DNA of 10,783 nt from Euperipatoides rowelli (GCA_003024985.2 PXIH01S0020355.1), one strand, 5' to 3'. Positions 1-7,908 are shown, counted from the stretch's first letter. The notes: a model not told the origin generated them from the letters alone. Program-made: numbers and translations.

Positions 1-95
1 AAAATCTATAAGGGAGAAAGAGAAGAGAAAAAAAGATAGATATAAAGAGATAAAAAGTGAGAGAGAAATAAAGACAAGAAAAGAAACACCATCCT
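1..95. repeat. Purine-rich low-complexity tract
   Basis: The plus strand is almost entirely A and G, with gaga/aaag runs and scattered 'gata'. It has no coding content. It reads as a decayed (GA)n or (GAAA)n microsatellite cut by the window edge. The following 96-280 is AT-rich with A-runs and holds nothing recognisable. Confidence 0.6.
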
Positions 96-299
96 TTTAT
101 TATTAATGTGAGGGATAAAATTTCAGAATAATTTTTACTTGAAAAAAAAATCAAAAATTAAATTTGAATACAAAAAAAAAATACTTCTGGTACCTGCTAT
201 CTTTCCAAATTTACTTTTGATTTTTGAAGATAACATAAATTTTGAAATTTTAGCCATGACATCAATACACTCGAGTAAAGTAAGAATGGGGTTTCTGGA

Positions 300-892
300 A
301 CACTTGATGTCCAGTTCTGTTTCTGCACAGTTGGTTACTTCCAATTCTGTGCAGAAGGTCACTTCCTGTTTCTAAAAGAAATGAGAGGTTTTTATGCCTA
401 TATATGGGAATTTAACATCTCATAGTGTCATCACTTCCGGTTTAGGTTCCATCCACTTCTGGTACTTCTGGGAGAATCTAGGTCAAATGTCTTGTTTCTG
501 TTTTTTACGGTATAAGTTGTTTTATATATCCATATATGGTATGATGACATCACATTTTAAGATGGTGGCCCTTCCTGTTCCAGATCAAAAGTCACTCTTG
601 GTTTCTTCTGGGATACTTCTGATTCAGGTTTGGTCACTTCCAGGTCTGCACATAAGGTCAGTTCTGGTTTCTTAAACACATCTGAGGTTATATGATGATA
701 TCACTTACATTTCTTATTAAGTACATTTATGTTGCAGTTCAAAGGTCGCTTCCATTCAATCTCAAGATGGTGTCATTTCTGGTTCTGATTATAGATGACC
801 ACTTCCTGTTTATGTATTAATACCACTAATTCCTGTTTAGGTCACTTCCAGTTCTAAGTCAAAAGTCATTTCAGTTAGACTCACCATCTCAA
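300..892. repeat. Degenerate array of a 'ggtcacttccggttct'-like motif
   Basis: About 15 variants of one short phrase, (a)ggtcacttcc(g/t)gtttct, lie on the plus strand at irregular spacing of roughly 20-70 bp. Clear instances are near 337, 358, 433, 451, 570, 636, 658, 748, 774, 800, 828 and 843. Larger sub-phrases also recur: 'aagatggtg' near 560 and 765, 'gatgacatcac/gatgatatcac' near 543 and 695, and 'caaaagtcac/caaaggtcgc' near 587 and 740. The composition is C/T-rich and much less AT-rich than the flanks. The reading frames crossing it change with the repeat and look like shadows. It is best read as an old satellite-like or transposon-internal array. The reverse complement of the core is an ETS-type GGAAGTG site, but function is not shown. 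Confidence 0.6.
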
Positions 893-976
893 ATCAATAA
901 TGACCACTACTGTGTGTCTTTGACAAAAAATGTTGAAGTTACCGCAAAGCTATCTTTGTAATGTGTTATCCTAGAG

Positions 977-1860
977 CAGTGGTCGCCAACCAGTCACTCG
1001 TGGGAATGAAATTAGTCGCTCATTATTTTTGTTAGAGAATCGTTACATTTGACTTTTGAAATTTTGTCTTTGCTTTCATCTAATTTTATAATCATCGATT
1101 TAAAAATAAAAATATGCAAATCAATTTATTCTATTTTGTTGTCATAATAATAAGCTTGTGCCTAAACAAAATTTTCATTTTAATTTAAAAATAAAGAAAT
1201 AATATCCATTTGTTGTTACTTTTAAACTTTCATCAGCAGCTAAAAATAATGCCATGTTGGTAACCTAGTCTTACAAGCAGCATTTATTTTAGTCACATGA
1301 CCAAAATGTATAATTACTATTGTAATTTTATCAAACATGCACTATGGGCTAGAGGAGTTTGAAATATGTGCATTGTGTATTAGTCAAGCTTGAAACATAA
1401 CTTGGGATACTAGGCATTAAAGTTCCATGCAACAAATACAAATATGCTAGAAAACAAACAGTTTTTGGGGCTATATAGTAGTTGAGAAGAAAAATAAAAT
1501 GAAGGGTAACTAAAATATTTAATATTAATATACAATATATTATATGATTCAACAATTACTAATATTTATGTTAAACTAGGTCAAAATGAAATTATTTTAC
1601 TTTTCAAATTTAATTTTGTAAGTGTGGTGAATACAGCACACTTGGGCCACAATATTAGACTCCCTTTAAAATAAAATGAATCTATCATTATGACTTTACA
1701 CCCTGGTTTGAGTGACTTGTTATATACAGTATACTGCTTTTATCAAATATATGTTAGAGTTTTATTTAAATTTTATTGTCATTAGTGCAACCTAAATCAA
1801 AAAAACTTACTATTACTATTCAGAATGGGAACATGATTTTGTTTATGTAGAGGTAAAATG
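977..1860 (+). mobile_element. Probable 5' end and noncoding leader of a hAT transposon
   Basis: 'cagtggtcgccaacc' beginning at 977 has the form of hAT-superfamily terminal inverted repeats, which start CAG and carry a ccaacc block. The 8 bases before it (969-976, tcctagag) contain the ctag core often seen in 8-bp hAT target duplications. From about 1000 to 1860 the DNA is AT-rich with no credible frame, as expected for a decayed leader upstream of the transposase relic that starts near 1860 on the same strand. I did not find a matching 3' inverted repeat or the second target copy, so the right boundary is unknown. A 68-residue frame on the minus strand here (1349-1555) shows no family signature. 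Confidence 0.45.
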
Positions 1861-2345
1861 AAAATGTGTTTGTTTAATAGGCAACACTTGTGTTTCTGTG
1901 TGGGAGGGGGATGAACTATTGAGAGCCATTTTAAAACTATTCATCCAAAAATTGATGGGCTACAATAGAGTGCAGCTAGGAATGAAAAAAAATAAAGCAG
2001 TTAAAAAGCCAGCTTTCTGGACAATAGTCTATGGTAACTAGGCCAAAGGAAAGAAAGAAAAGTACTACTATCGCATCATACTGTGTTGCCAAAATTATCA
2101 CAAAACATAAAAAACCTTATGAAGATGGTGAGTTAATTAAAGATGCCTTTTTTAGAAGCTGCAAATTCAGAAGCTGCAAATTCGTTGTTTGATAGTTGAA
2201 GTTATGTCTGATGATATAGTTACACAGCTAAGAAAAGTCCTGGAATCCTGCTGTTATTTTTTGCTTCACTCCATGAATCTACAGATGTAATTGACACATC
2301 ATAATTGGCAATTATTTTTAGAGTGGTACGTTGCTTTGTGGGAAA
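1861..2345 (+). pseudogene. Decayed hAT transposase (BED zinc finger plus start of catalytic core)
   Basis: Reading the plus strand and allowing frameshifts gives ordered blocks typical of ZBED/SCAND3-like hAT transposases. The first is a BED-finger remnant near 1863-1967: 'KCVCLIGN', where the second Cys of CLxC is Gly, then 'IESHFKTIHPKIDGLQ' carrying the two His ligands. Next is 'SYCVAKIITKHKKPYEDGE' with 'LIKDAFF' near 2075-2155, then 'DIVTQLRKVLES' near 2210-2250. The last is 'ESTDVIDTS' and 'LAIIFRVV' near 2275-2325, matching the family's (D)ESTD-TDTAQLAIF region around the first catalytic Asp. The Asp before ESTD is His here. Several frameshifts and stops separate the blocks, so no protein is made. 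Family transposases are about 550-700 residues; only the first third is recognisable. Confidence 0.7.
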
Positions 2346-3000
2346 ATTCATACAATCACAACGGTTATCAAACTAAGTGGAGCAATACTAATTTTTGGAA
2401 CAGCTTCTGTAAAATGGTCTTAAAGTTGGACTATATTTTGTTTCTGCCAATAGTCAACAAGAGTCAATAACAACAGTATGAATCTTGTGAGAAACATTGA
2501 AATAGTTTTGGGTGTAAAAAATGACACCTGTTTAACTATAAAAAGGAATGCAACCATTATCTAGGATCATTTCTTTACCTTATAACTGGAGATATTCAGA
2601 TAATTCATCTTTATCATGTTCCTGTTGTAAAACCAGAAGAAATGTAAAGTGCTGCAACATTGAAGTGTTCCCGTAGTTGCCTGTGCTGTGATGCTGAAGT
2701 CAGTTTAAATCCAACATCAGAGCAAGTATCCTGTAGTAATTTCCAATGGAAGAGATGGACCAACACAGTTTGTTTTCATTTAATTCCAACATCGAGGAGC
2801 CAAAGTCATAAATCTAGTCCTATCATTCATTTGCATAACCTTTAATACCTACGTATTAACTTTGATATTTAAATGGCAATAATTGAATTCAAATAGAGTA
2901 TAGTTTGACCAAACAAGTTTCAAATTGTTTCTATATCAAACTCAAACAAATCTGACAAATTTAAATTCTGAAGTAATTATTTAATTATGTCAATTTGTAT
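2346..3000. other. AT-rich stretch, possibly distal hAT remnant; nothing firm
   Basis: This follows directly after the last recognisable transposase block. Short frames exist (for example 2660-2845 plus) but none shows later hAT motifs such as the C-terminal dimerisation block. It may be the eroded rest of the transposon or unrelated DNA. I see no RNA gene, no clear splice-bounded exon and no internal repeat. Confidence 0.3.
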
Positions 3001-3046
3001 ATTATGTGTTATCATTATGGTCATTATGACCAGAATAACACTTAAT
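3001..3046. repeat. Short imperfect palindrome
   Basis: 'gtgttat' at 3006-3012 pairs with 'ataacac' at 3035-3041, and inside it 'ggtca' at 3019-3023 pairs with 'tgacc' at 3027-3031 around a 3-base loop. Flanking bases continue loosely (attat / taat). In DNA this AT-rich it could be chance, or the centre of a short foldback element. Confidence 0.35.
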
Positions 3047-3545
3047 ATGTTTGAGTAAATCTCTTTTGGCAGTTTGGTCTTTTAACTTGGCGGGTGCAAA
3101 CAAAATGATAGATAGATAGTTTAAATAGTTTTTTTTCATGCGAATATAGTTTTTTTTATATGTGCAAACAACAATGTGTAGATTAGTTTTTTCCCTCCTT
3201 TTTAATCAGTCATATCTAAATTGTTTTATTGTCAGAGCATTTATTATTTTTAGTCATGGTATGTATACAGGCTTCAAAAGTTATATGCCAAATCCATATG
3301 ACTAATGAGGTAACCTTGGTTATGACTGTAGTCTACAGCTATTTTTTGATATTTTGTGTTTTCATATTTTAGTTAGGATGTATTGCAAATAAAAATCAGA
3401 ATCACTCCCTAAACATAGAATACTTTTTAGTGTAGTATAAGTTTGTTATCTCTTTTGCATTAAATGAAAGAAATCCCAAACAGTTTAGATTCAAATAGTG
3501 CTAAAACATAAAATGTTAGAAATGCCACTTAAAAGCAGGTACATA
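3047..3545. other. Unassigned AT-rich noncoding DNA
   Basis: It contains T-runs near 3129-3160 and a small gata run at 3106-3118. I see no coding frame, transposon motif or structured element. Confidence 0.4.
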
Positions 3546-3559
3546 ATATACTATCTGCA

Positions 3560-3640
3560 AGCCCTCCTTCTGCAAAGGTAACTTTAATTAGGTTGATGGA
3601 GTAGTTGACCCAGGTGCGACCCGGAGTATAGCATTAACAC
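3560..3640 (+). pseudogene. Weak candidate for an LTR-retroelement aspartic-protease relic
   Basis: One plus-strand frame around 3593-3640 reads 'VDGVVDPGATRSIAL', close to the VD(T/S)GAT(R)S active-site loop of retrotransposon aspartic proteases, with Pro replacing the Thr/Ser after Asp. A stop codon lies just upstream and another follows about a dozen residues later. A loosely similar 'FLDISV' phrase comes about 60 codons on, with no convincing LG-FL motif. The resemblance rests on one short loop, so chance is a real alternative. If genuine, it is long dead. Confidence 0.2.
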
Positions 3641-3767
3641 CACATTCACTATAGACATTTAGTTTGGCAATAAGAGACGAGTAGGTACAAAATCAATAAA
3701 GTTGAAATTTACACTTAATAAAATTGAGTTTGTGTTATTTTATTTAATGTTTAGTCAGGGATGTATT

Positions 3768-3826
3768 TGGCTGCAACCACAATTTCTTGGACATCAGTGT
3801 AAGGTGTTGTCCAAGGGTTGCAGTCA
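3768..3826. repeat. Compact two-stem hairpin
   Basis: The outer arms ctgcaacc (3771-3778) and ggttgcag (3816-3823) pair perfectly and extend by about three pairs, one a G-T. The inner arms cttggaca (3786-3793) and tgtccaag (3808-3815) also pair perfectly. The right arms abut exactly, while the left arms are separated by a 7-base bulge, and the loop is 14 bases. Sixteen to nineteen pairs of mixed composition in an AT-rich setting are less likely to be chance than ordinary AT palindromes here. No RNA family is recognised; it could be a foldback transposon remnant or a transcript structure. Confidence 0.5.
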
Positions 3827-3829
3827 AAC

Positions 3830-4119
3830 AGGAAACACAAAATTATCTAGCATAATGCATGAGAAACAAGATTAGCAAGCTGGTGAAAATTTGCCCTGTT
3901 TGTCTATATAAGTTGAAATAATATCTCAACCAGAAATCAAATCCGAAGAAAAGGTAAAGCCAAGTAACAAGTCAGTAAATCTAGGAGTGAGGGTTCTGAT
4001 ATAAGTGACGTCCGTTTGTGTAATCTCATATTTCTTGTTGTAAATAGTCACTTTCTAGTATTTATCTTTGTGAGGTTAATTTAATTCCTCTCCTCTTTTC
4101 AATCTAGGGCAATTGATCT
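3830..4119. other. Unassigned noncoding DNA
   Basis: It is slightly less AT-rich than its neighbours and includes 'gaaatcaaatccgaagaaaaggtaaagcc' style sequence, but no frame, repeat or RNA signature stands out. One undetermined base (n) is at 4120. Confidence 0.35.
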
Positions 4120-4120
4120 N

Positions 4121-4138
4121 GTTGTTGTTGTTGTTGTT
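4121..4138. repeat. (GTT)6 microsatellite next to an ambiguous base
   Basis: Six GTT units directly follow the single 'n' at 4120. The ambiguous base may reflect length or base uncertainty at the simple repeat. Confidence 0.85.
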
Positions 4139-4788
4139 TGCAATAATCTTAATGGTAATATTGTCATTACATTTTATCTTTTTTTTTTTTTTAATTTTTC
4201 CCCAGTTGTATAATCATTTCAACTTTACATAAATAATGGCAATATCTAAACTAAAAAAAAAGGAAAGATTTTGTTAATAGCTTTATTGTTATTCTCTAAT
4301 ACTGGAGTGTCTAATTTATCTCTAAGTACATTTTGATAATCTTCAAACATTGTTTTTTCATAAATATAACAAATGATAATAAATTAAAATAATAATTCCT
4401 ATTTCCATAGTTGAGGATTAAAATAAAAATAAAACGGTTAGAATCTTTAAGATTTATCATTTTTGGTTATAAATTGCATATCAGACATGAATTTATATTA
4501 ATCCAAACCAAACAGAATTTTCCAACTGACAGTCATAGAAACAATCTTTTATTCTGAGTCGCGAGGCAAAAGTCAAACTTTTCAAACATAAAAAATATTT
4601 ATTTTAATTTTTTTTCTAAAAAAAAGAAAAATAATAAAGTTATCCACCATAAGCTGGTAATCTCCATTTTAATCAATAATAATGCATTTATTCATTATTT
4701 ATTACAGTCATAAATTTATTATCTACTACAGATTCTTAAGTGAGCAGGTGGCGTACTTGGTTAAAAAAAAAACCCTTCCATAAAAAAA
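4139..4788. other. Unassigned, very AT-rich DNA
   Basis: It includes a 14-base T-run at 4179-4192 and several A-runs (4252-4261, 4763-4772). Minus-strand translation does not continue the LINE A reverse transcriptase that stops at 5063: no YxDD or downstream RT motif is visible. No gene or structured element is supported. Confidence 0.35.
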
Positions 4789-5062
4789 TCATTCCATAAC
4801 CGACTCGACTCAGACATGAACCTGGAACATCTCAGCTTATGTCTTCACCCTCACTTTCAACCTGCATTGCTGCAGACTGGACCACCATTCCAAAACCGGC
4901 TCGACTGAGACATGAACCTGGAACATCTCAGCTTATGTCTTCACCCTCACTTTCAACCTGCATTGCTGCAGACTGGACCATGAGGATGGGAAATTAACTT
5001 GGAACATCTCAGTTTATGTCTTCATCCTCACTTTCAATCTGCATTGCTGCAGACTGGACCAT
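4789..5062. repeat. Three-copy tandem repeat, about 96-bp unit
   Basis: The phrase 'ggaacatctcag' starts at 4824, 4920 and 5001. Copies 1 and 2 (period 96) share almost every base, from 'cattcca-aaccg-ctcgact-agac' to 'gctgcagactggacca'. Copy 3 (period 81) keeps the right two thirds with a few transitions but has a different, shorter left end ('tgaggatgggaaattaact'). Each unit contains a 'gctgcagac' block and the run 'cttcaccctcactttcaa'. It is less AT-rich than both flanks. Its right edge coincides with the point where LINE A stops being readable, so it may be an insertion into that element or its replacement after a rearrangement. Confidence 0.85.
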
Positions 5063-5300
5063 GCTATTGGTCTGAATTTTGATATTTCAGTTATATTCTG
5101 ATTATCAGTATAACACTTGGGGATCATCTTAATAAATGATTTAATAAAATCATTCATGATGTCTGAATTACACTCTCCATTTAGTACTAATTAAAAACAT
5201 TGAGTAACATCTCTCTATTTTTAGAAGGTAATTTTATATAAAAATAATTGTTTAAGCCATCAGGACCTGATGTTTTATTATTAGCTGTATTATTTATAGC
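5063..5300 (-). pseudogene. LINE A: start of reverse transcriptase domain, truncated
   Basis: On the minus strand a frame contains 'NNKTSGPDGLNNYFYIKL' (about 5245-5285), matching the N-K-PGPDG-FYK motif at the start of LINE reverse transcriptases. It is followed by 'MIPK' and 'ISKFRPIAW' (about 5061-5130), matching the IPK...YRPISL motif. Between them a few frameshifts are needed. The catalytic YxDD region is absent because the element ends at the tandem repeat at 5062. This would be the RT of an ORF2 protein that copies the LINE RNA by target-primed reverse transcription; this copy cannot function. Confidence 0.7.
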
Positions 5301-6110
5301 AACTAATCATTAGGTCTAATGTTTGTATTTAACTTTTCAATATTTGAAGAAGCTTCACCATCATTTCTTGCCATAAAGCAAAGTTAGGGTCAGGTTTTAG
5401 GGCATCATCAGTTTCAACAAACATTGGATGATTTAAATCATTAATATTTTTAAGAGTGTTTGTTTGTGTTTAAGATTTGACTACTGTCTGTGTCATATTA
5501 ATAATAATCTGAATTAGTGTCACGATCTTCATTGAGATTTTATTCTATTGCATTTTTCTTGAGTATGTTTGAATAAAGTTGTTTATTTTATTTTCCGTTG
5601 TTGATCCGTGTAAAATTGAGAGCATTCCTTGCATTTTTTAATATTCAAACTCTTACAATTTATGCCCAATTTGGTGGCAGGAAAGGCAAATTGGGTCTCT
5701 TCCCTTGATTGTCAGCAATTCTGATACTCCCCTAATATTAATTATATATGGGGTATCGTCCATCTTTATGCCAACTCCAACCAACACCTTAATATTAATC
5801 AAATTCCATCTAAGAAAAGAAATTATTTGTTATTGTAAATTCTTCATTTTCAATGTTTACAATAGAAAGGTACAGATTCAGAACAAGCCTTACTTTATTA
5901 AAGTCCTCATCTACCAGATACCAGTGCAGTCTGATTTTGACTGTTTGTAGTAATCCATTAATTGATGATAAGACCATGTAAAATCTTTCAGTTTAAAGCT
6001 TGCTTGTACTTCCATTCTTTTTACTTTGCTCACAAATTCTATTCCAATATACCATGAGTTACTGGGAAAGTAGATACTCGTAATGGCCCTTTCCTACTAT
6101 TTTGACAATT
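5301..6110 (-). pseudogene. LINE A: ORF1 gag-like remnant with zinc knuckle
   Basis: Minus-strand frames with breaks show an upstream block 'EIEFVSKVKRMEVQASFKL' (about 5975-6046), a middle block 'DDTPYIINIRGVSELL', and then 'DPICLSCHQIGHK' (about 5655-5695). The last has the C-x2-C-x4-H of a CCHC zinc knuckle; the fourth ligand position is Phe and a stop intervenes. Downstream the frame becomes acidic ('DRDTNSDYY', 'DTDSS'), as ORF1 tails often are, then 'HPMFVETDDALKPDPNFAL' near 5395-5435. Such ORF1 proteins bind LINE RNA. The RT motifs begin only about 370 bp later, too little for the usual endonuclease of about 220 residues, so that domain appears to have been deleted. The plus-strand frame at 5705-5950 is an antisense shadow. 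Confidence 0.6.
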
Positions 6111-6439
6111 TCTAATACTATCCCTGCTATACCTAAACACACATCTTGATTTTCATTGTATATGTAAATATAAATATTTTGTTTGTATAAACGTGAAGCA
6201 TAGATCTGTGCCAAAATTTTAAACTCTTAAGAATTTAATAATCTGCCAGAGTTATTATCTGTGTCCGTGATAAAAGCATCACAATAAATCATATCATTTT
6301 GAGGTTATCATACCAAATTAAGTTGGCTGATGGTCTCCATCTTGAACCAGAATTGTTCTGATATTATTTCACATGTATATATGTGAGAAATAATCTTTGA
6401 AACACGTTATTTTCAGCTTCCCTATTGCCCCTTCCCCAA
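6111..6439 (-). other. Junction between two LINE relics; leader of LINE A or tail of LINE B
   Basis: There is no firm protein motif. It contains a near-palindrome at 6364-6392 (ttatttcacat / atgtg-gaaataa) and GC-richer DNA around 6325-6445. By position it should hold the 3' tail of LINE B and the 5' leader of LINE A, both on the minus strand, but no poly(A)-like boundary is obvious. Confidence 0.35.
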
Positions 6440-7435
6440 TATACCTTTTAATCATGTCTTGGCCAAAACTTCCTTAGTTTTATTAATTATGTCCCTGTTA
6501 AAATTTCTCATCCCAAGATAAAATGTTAGGAATTCTCTACCAGTTACTTCTGAAATTACAGACATCCAGGTAGTGTTCTAATGTACCCTCTATATTACTA
6601 ATTCTCTATCAGTTGCTTCTGAAATCATAAACATTCAGTTAGTGTTCTAATGCGCCCTCTATATTACTAATTCACTATCAGTTGCTTCTGAAATTACTGG
6701 CCAGTTATTTTCTCCTCTTTCCTTATTCAAAATAACAAAGTGTTCTAATGTTTCCTTTATATTTTCTGTACACAATTGACAATTTTTACCTGATTCCATC
6801 CATATGTTCTACAATTTGAAAGGTAAATTCCCAGTTATTTGGAAAAGGAGCATACTTCTAACTATTATTATAAATATTATTCATAAATTGGTTCTTTTTT
6901 TATAACTTCACTATTGACTAAGTGGACTAAAATACAGTTTTGTTTCCTTATCGAACATTAATGCAGAGTTCTGTTACAGGGGATTATTTTTTCCCCAATC
7001 CAAATAACTGCTAATATTCATTTCTATGTTACTATCAGAATACATAGATAAATGATGTACCCTATCCAACTATTTAAAATCATGGATCATCAAAAGAAAG
7101 ATTTTATTTGGCCATCTATTGTTATTCATAAATGTTAATCTTCCAAAAAAGTTTAATTTACTTTCCCTTCCTTTTCGTCAAAATTTGGCCATCCAATTTA
7201 CTATTTTGCTGATTCCAGTTTGGTTAAGGTGTTACCTCCTAAAGGATTGCAAACCAATCAATTTTTTAAAAAAAATAAATTTCCAGAAACTGCAAATTTA
7301 TTTACATATGTACAAGATATTTTTTACAATCTTCTTGACAGGATACAAAAGTGATGATCTTGCTGCTCAGTCATTTGATTATCCACCATAAATCCAATTT
7401 TAGTCTGATTAAATATTCCTTGAGTTCTCTGAAAT
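6440..7435 (-). pseudogene. LINE B: C-terminal part of reverse transcriptase with terminal Zn finger
   Basis: Minus-strand reading gives, in order, 'IGWPNFDEKEGKVN' (about 7165-7210), 'LNFFGRLTFMNNNRWP' (about 7105-7155), 'CQLCTENIKETLEHFVIL' (about 6730-6785), then a repeated 'ISEATD-ELVI' block and 'FYLGMRNFNRDIINKT' (about 6470-6525). These match the post-catalytic region of L1/CR1-like ORF2 proteins: the LGWSSFEEREAR-KLRYFGRL-RM-NRWP segment and the C-x2-C...H finger near the end. Stops and frameshifts are common, so it is dead. The plus-strand frame at 7119-7391 is antisense to it. The element runs head-to-tail with LINE A. Confidence 0.7.
6531..6705. repeat. 69-bp tandem repeat, about 2.5 copies, inside LINE B
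   Basis: 'aattctcta' or its variant starts at 6531, 6600 and 6669, an exact period of 69 twice. The third copy ends near 'gaaattac' (about 6705). Copies differ by several substitutions, so the duplication is not recent. Sixty-nine is 23 codons, so the repeat preserves the LINE reading frame and appears as a repeated 'SEATD(S/R)ELVI' block after the C-terminal finger. Confidence 0.85.
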
Positions 7436-7570
7436 GAGGAAAATTCCCTGGTGCCTACCAATGGCAAAAGAAAATTCACCATTTTCCAGTACCGGGGCTG
7501 GCAAGGATCAACCCCTCGACTTCCTTATATCCACTAGCTCTGGCAGCCAACAGCCGGAGCTGTATGGAAC
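7436..7570 (-). mobile_element. GC-rich SINE-like fragment inserted in LINE B
   Basis: LINE B coding (ending 'HDRLTLIQSRL' on the minus strand) is broken at about 7570 and resumes near 7435. The intervening sequence is much more GC-rich. On the minus strand it contains 'agctagtggatataagg' followed by 'aagtcgaggggttgatcc', resembling the A-box side and a B box (GGTTCGATCC lacking one C) of a tRNA-derived SINE. Then come 'ccagccccggtactgg' and 'ggcaccagggaattttcctc'. I infer a SINE insertion; no target duplication or poly-tail was identified, and the family is not named. The 61-residue plus frame over it is a shadow. Confidence 0.4.
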
Positions 7571-7908
7571 CAATCTACTTTGTATTAATGTTAGCCGATC
7601 ATGTGTAACATTACTATAATCTATTATATCATTCACATAAGTAAGTTCTGGAACCATTACTGTTTTCCATAATATCCTACTTTAACCACATTTATTATAT
7701 CCTTTATATGTAATATACTTAACACTTCCTACCGACTTATTACTTTTTGTTATAATCTCCTCACAGTGTTTTTGATTGTTTTATCTATAGTTAATGTTAT
7801 TCCAATATACTTATAAACATCAATTTCAATCAAAGATTCTTTTTTTTTAAAAAAATATGTTTTTTCCTAACAGGGTAAACGCTAGTTCTTTATTTACACT
7901 ATATACGA
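7571..7908 (-). pseudogene. LINE B: palm/thumb portion of reverse transcriptase
   Basis: Minus-strand frames contain 'ESLIEIDVYKYIGITLTIDK' (about 7772-7832), matching the KYLGI motif that follows the catalytic palm, and 'ILWKTVMVPELTY' (about 7636-7675, one frameshift), matching the thumb-side WKT-V-P-LLYG phrase. 'HDRLTLIQSRL' (about 7571-7603) matches the region before the conserved R. The YxDD active site, which should lie upstream, is not present: the frame ends at the SINE at about 7909. Whether LINE B resumes beyond 8953 is unclear. Confidence 0.65.

Noticed and set aside
135-375. Opposed 75- and 78-codon frames near the left edge
   Set aside because: They are AT-rich and lysine/isoleucine/phenylalanine-dominated, and they run into the degenerate motif array. 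No family features.
394-675. 93-codon plus-strand frame
   Set aside because: It lies wholly within the cacttccggt array; its peptide simply mirrors the repeated DNA phrase.
3600-3620. Right end of the hAT element at 'ggtgcgacccgg'
   Set aside because: It does not match the inverse of the 977 terminus beyond a few bases, and no 8-bp target copy (tcctagag) follows.
4179-4206. T-run followed by 'ccccag' as a splice acceptor
   Set aside because: There is no open coding sequence or donor downstream; T-runs are common in this AT-rich DNA.
4801-4825. B box in the reverse complement of the 96-bp repeat ('ccaggttcatgtct')
   Set aside because: It matches only the first six bases of the B box, and there is no A box at a suitable distance.
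5705-5950. 81-codon plus-strand frame
   Set aside because: It is the antisense of the LINE A ORF1 remnant, whose zinc-knuckle strand is more convincing.
6364-6392. Palindrome ttatttcacat / atgtg-gaaataa as a terminator or regulatory hairpin
   Set aside because: It is imperfect, AT-dominated, inside LINE debris, and without context for a regulatory role.
7119-7391. 90-codon plus-strand frame
   Set aside because: It is antisense to the LINE B segment carrying the FFGRL...NNNRWP motif.
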